Made by a program: the position numbers and the translations under genes. The notes under the pieces are model-generated. The model worked only from the letters and a program-made list of their open reading frames with translations. It ran no database searches and was not told where the DNA came from. Shown here in pieces: positions 22,622 to 39,335 of a DNA stretch of 64,000 nucleotides. Each line of letters opens with the position of its first letter. Within the stretch, counting starts at the first letter, position 1. This stretch comes from Gossypium raimondii (Eukaryota > Streptophyta > Magnoliopsida > Malvales > Malvaceae), in NCBI RefSeq assembly GCF_025698545.1, contig NC_068569.1, positions 7,006,001-7,070,000 on the forward strand. Direction: 5' to 3'.

Positions 22622-24480
22622 TTACGTGGCTCTCCTTAGATCCACCACGACTACGCTAACATTGTCCGTACTATGCCTGGCCAACGCCAGCTTTGTCAAC
22701 AACATGGACGCATCAGCGCACGCCTTGTCCGGGATCTCTCCTCCCATCATCGACCCTACAACCGCCTCTCCTTCCGGTGACAATAGCGGCGCCTGTACAT
22801 CACACTTTCCCCTCAAACACATGCGCGCCACCCCGCATGCAGTATCATTTGATACCACGTCCCATAAACCGTCACTCGCCAGAATCAAACATTCGTCCGC
22901 TGCCGTTCGATCAGTAACTGTAACCTCCGGCTCACAGCTCACGTAGGGTTTCAAGTAGTTATCACCTGTGGCGTAGACAATGTTTTTCAAGTTAGCGGCG
23001 TACTCCTGATGTTAAATAGAATGAAAGTTATGATCTGCCTTTTAAATAAATTTTACCAATGGCTCTTGACATCGCGAGGACTCCCAGAACTCGAGGACCA
23101 TCCCAGAAAATGACCCGACCTCCCGCTTCTTGGATCCGGTTCAGCTCATCCGGACGATCCGGCTGTTCACACATAGGGGGGAAAGGAGGTTTATTTACTT
23201 AATATCATATTATAGTAAACATAATTCCAAATCTTTCTTCCAAATTTTGGCCGTTAAAACATCGAAACAAGTCCAAACCATCAGATTAAGATTATCTCAT
23301 TGTTTCCGCATGATATGTATGAGCAGTGCACCTAATCTATATTATACATTAAGCTGCTTGACTGCATAGAAATTAAAAGGAAAAGAAGACATTTTCCGGA
23401 GAAAATCTTATTCCTTAAAGCTTGTTGTTTGGTTAAACAGAAAAAGAACCAAATTTTTGTTATACGGAGACAGCTAAGAAACATTTTCTTGTAAACTAGC
23501 AGGATTTCTCAAACTTCAAACAATTAGAACTTTTTTACGTTAAATAACAGAGCTAACTACCGAGTGCTAACCTTATGATCGGACGATAAAGGAACAGGCC
23601 TGCCGTTACGACACAAAACAGCTCTCGAATCACCACAGTTAGCAACAACAACTTTATCAGGCGTTACGATAGCGACAACAGCTGTAGATCCAACCGTATC
23701 ACACTCGGGTGACTGTAACTCGCATCGGCAATTAGCACCATCCACGCTCTCGTTCCACTTTATCACTTCCTTATCCATGCGCGTGAAGCTACGCTCCATA
23801 GCACCTTCCCATTCCTCCTCACTGGCCAACTCTTCTTTCACCAGCTCATGTAAACGCTCTCTGCACCTCATCGCCACCTAATAAACAGTAACCAAAACCG
23901 CCAAAAGCATATTCAATTTCTTCAGAGATGGAAAAAAACCAACAGAACATCTATTTTTAACTTTAAAATTTTACAAGACTCGTACATGAGAGCAACCGTG
24001 ACCATCATAGACGCCAAAATAGTGGAAGCCAATGGCGGCAGAGTCCTGGCCTTGACGATGGAAAGAAGGATGAATAGCGACGGCGTCTTCCATGTCTCTT
24101 CTCCTACCACAAACCGAAGCGACACCGAATTTAGGATGTAACTCTGAATCGATTTCAGGTATCAAAAGCGAGGGACTCGAGTTACTTTTCATTATTGTTC
24201 CTTTCGTTTTTAGTCTTCCATTTTTAGGTTTAACAGTTCGCTTTTTTCCGTCCTCATCGGAGGCACAATTTTCTACAGCGTTTTCACAGTCCAGAGAAAA
24301 TGATGCTCCGTAAGCTTGCAGGTTCTTGCGTTTCCGGCCGTTGTCAGCTTCAGATGGAGCCACGTCGACGATTTTAATTCGTCTAATCTCCATCCTACGC
24401 CTCCTTGCTGCACGTGAACTCGGCTCGCACGGTATTGATGCTTCGCCTTCGCTCACAACTCCGTAACAGATCTCCGCCAT
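22622..24480 (-). CDS. HAI1: Clade-A protein phosphatase 2C, HAI type (ABA co-receptor)
   Basis: Mg/Mn-dependent Ser/Thr phosphatase that holds SnRK2 kinases inactive and is blocked by ABA-bound PYR/PYL receptors. Four exons on the minus strand: 24480-23986, 23877-23572, 23162-23057 and 22965-22622, giving 416 residues (HAI proteins are about 410). The start MAEICYGVV matches the HAI N-terminus. Motifs seen: [24 protein letters not shown] (metal-binding DG), [44 protein letters not shown], and [11 protein letters not shown] at the end. The Trp in VIFWDG is at the lock position that contacts the ABA receptor; it is present, unlike in AHG1. [21 protein letters not shown] and [11 protein letters not shown] favour HAI over ABI1, HAB1 or AHG3. 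Many ACGTG boxes lie upstream. An upstream in-frame ATG at 24498 adds six residues and is less family-like. Confidence 0.93.
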
Positions 24481-24864
24481 AACAAGAACTAGAAACACAC
24501 CATTATTATCATAAAAATCAATGATAATATCAAAAGATAAAACTTTTATTCCTAATTATCGTTTTTTTTCCTAAAAAGAAAAAAAAATAGAACGAAAGAA
24601 AGAAAGAAATCAACGCAAAATCGAATACGAAAATGAAATAGAAAAAGACAGTCGCGCGCTCTACAGAGGGAGGCATTTAAACTGAAGAAGGTTTGGGTAT
24701 GTGAAGGAACTCCATTTTGGGTTGCCACGGGCAGCTGCCCGATATCGTCCCGGGTAGAGCAGAAAACAGGTAGTCCTCTATTTTGTACCGTGACGTAGTG
24801 CTCTTGCCCCTAAATGAACTCATCTCCACCGCTGATCTCACATCTCTTGCTCTTTCAAATCTAC

Positions 24865-26106
24865 CACGTGTTTCTTTTAATCGGTACCTTCTTACATGAT
24901 CCAATCAGATTTCAACAGCGCTCTTCAAGGAGCTTCCTTTCCTGACACGCATGTGGTCCTCCCCAAAGATTGTTTTATTTTTAATCTTCCGATTTTGAAC
25001 TCTTTTTAAGACGCGAGAGAGAGGGGATTAAAGAAAAATAAAAAAGAATTGGAGTTGCTATCCACGTGTCTTCATCGTGGAATACGAGATAGAGCCATAT
25101 TTTTTTCTCTCTCACTCAAAATTCCAACTTTATTCCGCTTAGGGTGTCGTGGGCCAATCAAACCCATATACGTATCAGTTGATGATTTTGACTTGTAGGT
25201 CCCCATGTCCATATAGTTGACGCCTGTGTAGATTAATATCTAGAGCCCGGTTTGGGTCATCAATTTAGAACACGTGTCTAACCCGACCCGAATCACGACT
25301 TTAATTTAAAAGGTCGGTCCACAGAATTTATTATTTTTACAGTTTTGGCCCCCAAAAGGAAGAGGAAGAGACTCTTTACCGTACACAATTATAAAGGGGG
25401 AGCATATTTTCAGGTAGGCAGCAACAAAATCACACAAACTGGATTCTGCTGGACACGTGGGGAATATGGATTGGAAAACGTGTGAATGAGAGAGGGGAGA
25501 GTAAAGGTAGGGTAGGGACCATAGTGAGAGAACCCTTGGAGATGGGTACACGTGTAAAATCAAGCTGGCAAGCAAAACTTGTAGTAACTGAAGGGAGGTT
25601 TGAATGAAGTCGACACTTTGAAGAAAAAAAAAGGTGAGGTTGCCACGTGATTGTTGGGAGTTAACATGTAAAAGGAAAATGGTAACCAGAGTTTAGTTAT
25701 CATAGAACCACGAGTAGGAATGTATGGTTAAATTAGGTTGGGTTTGGTTTCAAAGGCCTAACTTCTCTTGTTTGGAAATGAAACTCCACCGAACTCTTAC
25801 CTCAAGATGGAAAAAAAAAAAAAAAAAAGGAAAAGAGACAAAAGGCCTTTGACAGAACAGAAGAAGATATTAATGAGGAGAGACTTGTTTAATATTTGTT
25901 GTTTCGTCTTTTCTCCTAGGGGAACGAAAAGGAGTGCCGCGTGGCTAAAAGGTTTCGAAAGGGAAGAGAGATACGTGGAAAGACGAAGATGACACGTATA
26001 GGGGTGGGGAGTAGGAAGGGGGAAAGAGGGCAGGAAAGGGTGTTTGGGTTTGATGGAAAATAAAGACAAAAGTTTTGATGAGTTGAGGTAAGGAAGGGAT
26101 TACGTG
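24865..26106 (-). promoter_or_regulatory. Cluster of ABRE/G-box elements upstream of the HAI-type PP2C
   Basis: Perfect CACGTG palindromes occur at 24865, 25063, 25271, 25454, 25549 and 25644. Further ACGTG cores are at 25478, 25973 (TACGTG) and 26101 (TACGTG), and a CACGTA is at 25993. Six CACGTG in about 0.8 kb is far above the chance rate of about one per 4 kb. CACGTG/ACGTGG are the sites of ABF/AREB bZIP factors, which fits an ABA-induced gene. Flanking forms such as GACACGTGG (25452-25460) and GCCACGTGA (25642-25650) are strong ABREs. Confidence 0.75.
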
Positions 26107-27594
26107 GTGAAAGGTGGGGGGGGGGGGGGAATGCATGATTTTGATTACATTTGGCGCTACCGATCTAACCTCGCATGCATGCTTGCATGAAGAATGAAAA
26201 AGGTCGGGGTTGTAGGGTTTTGCACTTGACACCTTGCATGTTATATCTGGCAACCTCGAACAAGGGGATTTTGCAGGGTTTTGGGGTTCCTTTTCTTTCT
26301 TTATATTTATTTCCGTCGAGTTCGAGAGACAAAGGTAGTAGGCAATTAAGCTTTTAATTATTTTTTCTTTTCAAAATCTAATGTTTCATCATTGTAATTT
26401 ACACATTTCTAGGAGACGTGACCATGCATTTCGGATTTGAAATTTTGTAGAATGGAGTAGTTAACAATGCTGAACCCTTAATTAATTAATGAGATTAATT
26501 TTAGTAATTTTAAAATTATATATTACAAGAAATATGTATTCAGATTTAATTGTGAAAATGTAAAATAATCATTAAAAACGTTAAATTAAAATATATTATA
26601 CTTATATTAAAAAAATCAAAATCATTGAAACCATATTTTATACAAATTTATATTATAAATAGAAAAAATATTTCTATTTAATAATTATATTTATATTGAA
26701 AATAAATTATTAAAATTGAGACAAGTACCAATTATAAATATCTTGGTTTTGAAAAATAATAATGTAGCAAATTTAGTCAAGGGTAAAAAGAGAATTGAAG
26801 GCCAGTGAGGTGAGTTTCCTCGCTAATAGACATCCAAAGGGCTACCGCGTCGAGATTGAAAAGAAAAAATCCCATTACAAATTGTCAAGACTTCATCGCC
26901 TCATCGCACCCGTGAGATCCAAATAAGCACTACTAAAATAGATACAGTTTATTTGTAATTAATTGTAAATAATTATTAGTATTTCATCAAGAAGAGGAGA
27001 TTTGTTTACATCAATATAAAATTGGTTGAAATTTTAAAATAGTTTACAGGACGTACGTAGTTAAAAATAATGCGATAACGATTAATGGCACGAGGGTTAT
27101 CGTCACATGATTTAATTCTTCAACCAACATTTATGCTCTCTATTGGTTTGTCAATAGATTATAAAGTTTTAGGTAGGCAAGTGACGTGTCACTGAACTTC
27201 TGTTAATTTTTGTTTTCTCATAAAGGCACTTGTCCTAAAAATCAGGTTGCTTACATATGTACATATATATTTTTAAAAAGTTAAAACTCTTATATGGGCA
27301 CCCTGTTTAAAATAAGTTGATATTCTATTATATTTTGAATATCGTATATAAAAAAGAAAAAAGTTCATTCCATACTCATGTTAGGGATCAAATATGAAAA
27401 TAAAATGTTTGGTATCAACAAAAGGCGAATAAAAATAGAAAGGAATCGAGGATTTTAAAGTTTAAATTCCTATCAGATAAACCCGAAATGGCCTTGAAAT
27501 CAGGCCTCTCCCTCCATTAGTAGATGGAGTAATCACTTCTTTACAAAATCAACCAACATTATTATCCTTGTTGGCGTTTACATGTTGAAACGTG
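26107..27594. other. Intergenic region
   Basis: Begins with a run of 14 G (26116-26129). CATGCATG-type motifs lie near 26165-26190, then AT-rich DNA with no supported gene. Confidence 0.5.
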
Positions 27595-27602
27595 GAATAT
27601 TG

Positions 27603-28275
27603 AGGGTATGTTCTTCTGTGCTTAAAATAAGTATTTATGACTTCAAAAGTACTTTTGTAAGAAAAGCTGTGCAGAACAAATTGTTTTTGGTTGAAATTTT
27701 TAGTTTTTCAAAAGTTCTTTTTAAAAGCACTTCTGAAAAGGAGAAGCTAAAAATCTTAGTTTTTCCTCTCCAAAAAGCACTTTTGGTGCTTAATTACTTT
27801 TTCACCCTCCAATAACATAGTACTTTCCTTTTTTTTTCTTGGTGCTTAATTACAAATGAGTTAAAATCATTAATTAAAAATAAAAAAATGTTTTTTAAAT
27901 ACTAATTACAAATATTTAATGGTTATATTTAAATATTTAAAATATAGTTTATATATTCTAATTAAATTTTATAAATAATTAATATTTATTGCTTAAAAAT
28001 ATTTACAATTTATATTTCATATATTAAAATATTAACAACCAGTTATAATATTTTTTTATATTCTTACTAAAATATAATAATATTAACTAATTTAAATATT
28101 ATTTAAATGCATATTCGTTACTTGATAATAACATGTCTAAAATGGACATTTTATTTCTCAAAAGTATTTTTTGACAGCAATGCTAAACACTCAAATTTTA
28201 AACCAAACTTCTCAAATGCACTTTTCCACAACACTTCTCAAAAGCACTTTTCAAAAGCATTGCCAAACTAGCCCT
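27603..28275. mobile_element. hAT MITE, 673 bp
   Basis: Flanked by near-identical 8-bp repeats GAATATTG (27595-27602) and GAATGTTG (28276-28283). The ends start AGGGTATGTT and finish AAACTAGCCCT. The subterminal parts carry many inverted copies of AAAAGCACTTTT-like motifs, a common feature of this plant hAT MITE family. No coding capacity. The mismatch in the duplication suggests moderate age. Confidence 0.75.
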
Positions 28276-28664
28276 GAATGTTGTAATGCGTCAGGTTTCC
28301 CCTGTCTACTGCCTCATTAAAATAAAAGGCCCTTGCTTAGATTAAACTTATCTAAGGCTTCCTTAACCATTTGCCAATTAATCAGAGTTGAATTAATGCT
28401 AGCATATATGCAAATGTGACGGAGGTTGGTAACCATTTATTTTGAATATATGTGTTGATACACAGTATCAACAAAAGTGGAAAAGGAGGGGGGAGGAGTT
28501 CTAATGAAGGAGTAGAGAAGAAAAGGATAGTAAAAATAAAGTATCTCGAGTGCCCTCCTCCTCAAGAGGGATTTTTAGAAATATATATATATAGGGGGTT
28601 TATCGGTTCGAACTTTAGGTTGGATTATAACATATTTTATTTTTATTACAATTGTCACCCATGT

Positions 28665-30520
28665 TCTAAATTAGTTTTTAAATTCTAAAACATTCTAATT
28701 ACAACTCTAAATTATCAATATTATATCAATAAGGTCCTTTCGTTATTAAAACCATTAATTTAACTGTTAAATGGAACATCAAATTTATGTTGCTAATGTA
28801 ACAGCCTAAGTTTCAGTTGTGTCGAAAACAGTGATTCGAGATCATTAAATCTGACTAGTGAGTTTTAAAATTTAATAAATTAATAACTATGGGTCAAGTT
28901 TGAATTTAGAAAAAATTTTGAATTAGTGAATTTTGTGATTTAAAAAGAATTTAATAGGTAAATTGGGTCTAAAACGAGGTATCGAGACCTCGAATTCATA
29001 AGTCGAGCCATAAATATTTATAAAAATATTCATAAGTTTCGTTAGAAAATTTTAACGTTTGGATGGTCAATTAACTAAAAAAGACTAAATTGAAAATAGT
29101 GTAAAATTTGTTAAATTGTGATTAAATAGCTTAAGTGACTAATAAGGAGGGATTTAAAAGGTATAGACCCAAATTATATGGGCTGGACGGTTTGGGCTAG
29201 AAAAATCAGCAAGAAAGTAAGGAAAAACAAGGGAAAAATTGAAAATTTTGCAAATTAAATATATAAAACAAAGACAAAAGTGAAAAATCTAGAGATTTCT
29301 TCATAATTCATCAAAATTGAAAGAGGTCTGAATAAATTGGTTTCTCATGTTTTTTTAGTTTGAATTCAATTCTTGCATTTTCTTTGAAAATTTTTATGTT
29401 TGAATGAAAATTTTACCAAGATAAACTAGAGAAAATATCAAACTAGTTTGTATGAATTAGTTTATCAAACTAGTTCCATATTTTATCTTTTCGAGTTTAT
29501 CTTCGGATTCCGATCTATAATATAAAATTTTTTCCATTCACTAGTATCTATTTCAATACTAATTTACTTCTCAATTTATGCCATTTAATTTTTGAAATTA
29601 CACTTTTACCCCAAAATTTACAATTTTTACAATTTAGTCCCTACTCAATTAACACATCAATTGAACAAATTTTTCCTAAAATAACACTTTATCTAATCAT
29701 TTTAGGCTATTATACAACCTTTGATATTCAAATTTTTGTACAAAATCCCAATTCCTAGCTTTTTCAAAATTAGGTCTTAGAAATCATTTTCTACTAAAAT
29801 CACTTAATAAAATCATAATATAATGAAATTAAAGCTTAAAATATATGATAATTCATCATAAAATTCCAGCACTTATTCATGGTAACTCACAAAATCACCC
29901 ATGGAATAAAAAACTAATGAATTCAATAGTTGGACCTAGTTGTAAAAGTCACAAAACATAAAAATTTTCAAAGAAAAAGCAAGAATTGAACTCACATGGT
30001 GTAAAAATATGAGAAACCAGCTTGTTTCAGACCTCCTATGGCGTTTTGCTTATGAATTATGAAGAAATCTCTAGATTTTAAACTTTTGTCTTTGTTTTAT
30101 ATATTTAATTTGCAAAATTTTCAATTTTGCCCTTCTTTTTCTTTACTTTCTGGCTGATTTTTCTTGCCCAAACCGTCCAGCCCATATAATTTGGGTCTAA
30201 CTTTTAAATACCTCCTTATTAGTCACTTAAGCTATTTAATCACAATTTAACAAATTTTACACTATTTTCAATGTAGTCCTATTTAGTTAATTGACCATCA
30301 AAGCGTTAAAATTTTCTAACGAAACTTTTATACTATCTCAATGACACTCCATAGTTATTAATTTATTAAGTTTTAAAACTTACTGGTCGGATTTAGTGAT
30401 CTCGAATCACTGTTTTCAACACCATTAAAAATTTGGGTGTTACACGAAATGACTTAATTGCTACATCTTTGATAGTTTAGAGATGCAATTAGAATGTTTT
30501 GAAGTTTGGAAACTAACTTA
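28665..30520. mobile_element. Foldback element with arms like a Gypsy LTR 5' end
   Basis: A long imperfect inverted repeat. Left arm about 28797-29403 begins TGTAACAGCC; right arm about 29966-30444 ends GGGTGTTACA. The arms share long stretches, for example CAGTGATTCGAGATCA, and a region around ATATGGGCTGGACGGTTTGG. The arm sequence resembles the 5' end of the solo LTR at 41161-43919. Similarity in inverted orientation continues outside the TGTAACA termini (about 28665-28745 against 30450-30520), where the left side has about 50 extra bases. No clear target duplication lies next to the TGTAACA ends. It looks like a fossil palindrome derived from LTR sequence and has no coding capacity. A transcript could fold into a long hairpin. 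Confidence 0.7.
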
Positions 30521-30524
30521 GAAT

Positions 30525-31795
30525 GAAGATGTTTGGTACAATTAACTTTAAGAAAAAAACGTTTCATAAGTCCGCTCATAATGAAAATTATTTTAAAAAA
30601 TATTAATTTAACCCTAAGAGTTGGGTAAGAAGATAGTCTTTTCTATATTAATCAATGATCAAGGGTTCGCTTTGAGTATGAAATAATTTTACGAGTTTAT
30701 AGAGTGCGAAATAATAGTTACTGAACTCGCTTTAGTGGATACCTTAATAAACAAGAAAAACATTAATTTTATAAAAAGTGAGAATTTTGGATAATTTAGA
30801 AAAACATTAAAAACATTTTTTTTATAACCACAAATATCTTCATTTATTCTAGGTCTAAGTATAATTATGTTAGTGTTGGGTGACATAATCCTTTTAGTTA
30901 ATGGTCGAAGATTCTTATCCGTTGGCTTTTATAGGCATTGCATGTTGCAATTGTATGAGCTATCTATCACCCTCAATGCACATGATAAAGAGCTGAAGTT
31001 TGAGTCTTGGGATATGTAAAATAATTTTAGATGAAAATATAAAATTGATTCAATGTTAATATAATTGTGAATTTAAAATGAAGTTAAATAAATGTTTTAT
31101 TATGTAATCTAATGATGATTTTCTGTAAGCTCTACATTATTATTTATATCAGCACGGCAAATCAGAGCTGTTTATGATCTAAGCAATGTTTCAAAATTTT
31201 AAAAATTCTTTCTCGAAGTTTGAGTTTGAAGAATTTAAACTATAAAAACTTTATACAAATTCACTTTCATGCTTATCCAAGATTGATAAAAATAATTTGA
31301 TTAAGTTAACTGTAAAATTTTTAAATAGTTTATTACTAGTGTACACCTATTATGTTATTTATATTAATTTTTCAAAGATGCTCATAGTCTGGTCAAATTA
31401 GCTCGACATAGAACATACAATTTATGTTTATTCGAGGGGTAATTTAGATTATGTAGTTAATTTAAGTACTCTTCCTTTTGTAACTTAACCTTTGATTATG
31501 TTAATATAACTTTTTATTGGCTCATAATTATACTCCATGAACATAAAAAGAAAATGAAAACATATACTTTTGATTGAATGCCAAACTTTTTCTGTTAAAG
31601 GATTTCTTTATAAAAAAGAGACTCGACCCATGCATCCTCGTGCAAGTATGATTCACAAAAGTTGACACAAAATCCACTATGAATTATTTCATGATAGAGT
31701 TTATAAAACCTTGGATGAATATCATTTAGTGGCGACGAGACACCATTAGCAAAGCCCTGCAATCCGATCAGTGTTTGTTTAATGCAGTAATTTAT
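30525..31795. other. Intergenic region
   Basis: AT-rich spacer with no supported gene. The part closest to 31795 is the 3' UTR of the first SDR gene. Confidence 0.5.
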
Positions 31796-34257
<2,462 letters not shown>

Positions 34258-34379
34258 TGTTACCGGTCACTCTCTGTCTCTCTTGTCTCTCCAGAGTCGA
34301 CGGCTTGAGGAGTTGTTAAGCACAGAATATGTGTGGACGAATTTTATGCTAAGGCATTAGGTGGCTGCCTGTCTTATGT

Positions 34380-35308
34380 GACAAATAAACAAATTTATTA
34401 AAATCAGTAAAATTGTTTACATACATATTGTACTATGAATGCTTAATATGTATATTACACACCACAAACAAACAACAACCAACACCTATATATATATTTA
34501 TATAAATATATATAATATACCTAGGAAGACTGTCGTTTATGTGTGCCAATTGCAATTAGAAAAATGCTTGTAGACCATTAATGCCGCAAGATTCGACAAA
34601 TTTGGTAGAAAACAAGAAAACTTTGACGTTACCTCTTTTATAGATATGGTTAAAAAAATTCAAATATTTAATTTAATAAAAAATACCATAATTACCATCA
34701 CTAAGGAAAGTTTGCTTTGTAAGGATTTTAATGTTGGTAAGAAAACTATTTATTCAATATCTTTTTAGATAAAATCCATCTAGTTTCAAATAACAAAACC
34801 GTTGGATAATTTTAAATTTAAATTTATTCCAAGAATAGGGACTCAACTTGTCCACTAAATTACTCAAGAAGGCTGATTTTTGCCCTGAAATATTACTTGG
34901 TGGAATGATTTACCTGTCCGACTGAAGAAGTTTGCTGATGAGGACTGACGGAGTGGATCGTTAATTAAAACTTCATTGCAGATTTGTTTCTTTAGCAGAG
35001 GGTGAGAGGCGACGTTTTGTTACTTGCTGGTAGCTTTTTGGTTAGTGAAGGGTTGAGGACCTTTTTTTTTCTTTTTGTTTTATACGTTCTCTTGATTGTT
35101 CTTTTATTAATATTATATGGGCTACAGAATAATGGGAGAGATAGAGAGGTTTTAAATAACAAAATTGGCTACAAACCACCCCATTTTCCAATAAAAAACT
35201 AAATAATAACTCTGTAAAACAAAAAGTCGAAAAGCAAGGGCCCGGAAACTTTCCTCTCCAACATCATCAATTACAGAGCATATGACCAGTTGATCCTTAA
35301 GTCGATTT
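34380..35308. other. Spacer between the two SDR genes
   Basis: AT-rich region holding the promoter of SDR copy 1 and the 3' flank of copy 2. A TA-rich stretch occurs near 34485-34520. No gene is supported. Confidence 0.5.
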
Positions 35309-37639
<2,331 letters not shown>

Positions 37640-38522
37640 TGTTGAATGATGTGCTACGGCCTGAGGGGGCTTGGCTCAAGCTCTAACACGCCTTCTAATA
37701 GAACAAAGCAGCAACTCGGTGATTAATGACCCAATAATTGTCACAAAAAAGAAAAAAAAAATCGCTCTCACATTCTTTTAATCTTCCCCTATTGAAAAAT
37801 GCTATGCTCTTATTCTTCCAAAGTTTTGATTCCCAATTATTTGGGTTAAGTATCTTTTGCTTAACTGGCACTTAAAACTCATACGGCCATCTTTATTTTC
37901 CCATGGGAATCACCAGTGAAATCTGCACCTCCTAGCACACTGATGCAAAATATGTTCAACTTCTTAATATTTCAACATTTGCCGAACATGAATGTACTTA
38001 AAAACAATGAATAGTTGGAATGCTTTAGAAATCATATAGAAATAAAATCTATAAATTGCGAAAATTCTATAAAAACTTGTGTTAATTTCAAGTCTCCCCG
38101 TTTGTTATGGCCCAAAAAGGAAAACCGTACATGAAACATCGAGGTCTTACATATTCCTCAATTCTTTACCAAAAATATAAAAATGACTTGTATACTTTGC
38201 TAGCTTTTACGATGCACGATGAACCATACCTGCTTCTGTCTACACCATCAGTCAAGCTAGAAATGGAGGAGCAGGGCCAATAATAGCAAGGGACCTGATT
38301 GTTGACTATATTATAAACATTCAATTAATTACTTAATCCTAAGCTGTCAATTACAGATACTATCTTCAATGGTAATTACATTACCTTCTTTTAATGACAA
38401 AAATTTAAAAAGAAAATTATAAAACCAAAGGGCAGAGGCTGCTTGTTCCTTATTCAGGCCCGAATCTCACTGAAATTTGGGTTTATTGGATTTTATTTGT
38501 TGGGTTGTGTTGTGTTGAAGGC
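37640..38522. other. Promoter region of SDR copy 2 and spacer
   Basis: No gene is seen between the SDR start and the target duplication of the Mutator-like element at 38523. Confidence 0.5.
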
Positions 38523-38531
38523 TTAGAATTG

Positions 38532-38645
38532 GGCAAAATACCAAAAAAAGCCACTTTTTTTAAAAAAATTTACCGAAATAGGCCTGATATTTTATTATTT
38601 ATCGGAATGGGCCATTTTCCCTTAAAGCGCTTCACGTCAATATGA
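38532..38645 (+). repeat. Left terminal inverted repeat of the MULE
   Basis: Starts GGCAAAATACC next to the 9-bp duplication. The reverse complement of the right end (GGGGTAATTTACC...) matches it with gaps over about 110 bp. Confidence 0.8.
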
Positions 38646-38897
38646 AGTCGGGGACGATGTCGACAAATCGCGTCCACGTCGGTAGCTTTCTTGACATGCA
38701 CGAATCATGCACGACGTGGACGCGATTTGTTCTACATAAGCGCGCCCACAGGGACGCGTTTTTCCCATTTTTTTCACGTTAGGTTTTTGGTTTTTAGGGT
38801 TAGGGTTTGGGGTTTTAGAGAAAAAAGTAAATTAATTATAATTTATTCAAAATTGGATTATGTTTCGTGTTTATAGGTTTTTAAGATAAAATCAAAA

Positions 38898-39335
38898 CAG
38901 GATGCTTTATAAGAAGAATTTGTGAAATCGCGCCCTCGTGGATGCGCTTTTGCTACAGTAGGTCCTGGAAAAAATAATTTCGAGTTGATATTTCTGAGCA
39001 AATAGTATAAAAACGTTTCAAGCAGGATGCTTTATGAGAAGAATTTGTGAAATCGCGCCCCGTGGACGTGCTTTTGCTACAGTAGGTCCTGGAAAAAATA
39101 ATTTTGAGTTGACGTTTCTGAGCAAATAGTATAAAAACACTTCAAGCAGGATGCTTTATGAGAAGAATTTGTGAAATCGCTACTCGTGGGCGCGCTTTTG
39201 CTCTGATGAGTCTGGAAAAATAATTTCGAGTTGACGTTTCTGAGCAAATAATATAAAAACGCTTCAAGCAGGATGCTTTATGACAAGAACTTGTGAGATC
39301 GCGCCCACGTGGACGCGCTTTTGCTACAGTAGCAT
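38898..39335 (+). repeat. Subterminal tandem repeat of the MULE, about 124 bp x 3.5
   Basis: Units begin CAGGATGCTTTAT at 38898, 39023, 39147 and 39269. Each contains AATCGCGCCC, a CGTGGACGCGCTTTTGCT-like core and TTTCTGAGCAAATA. The array ends just before the transposase reading frame and probably holds promoter or transposase-binding sites. Confidence 0.85.

Noticed and set aside
24677-24904. A 75-codon minus-strand frame upstream of the PP2C gene as a separate gene or uORF
   Set aside because: No family resemblance, and it lies in a promoter/5' UTR region rich in ACGTG boxes. Nothing shows that it is transcribed or translated.
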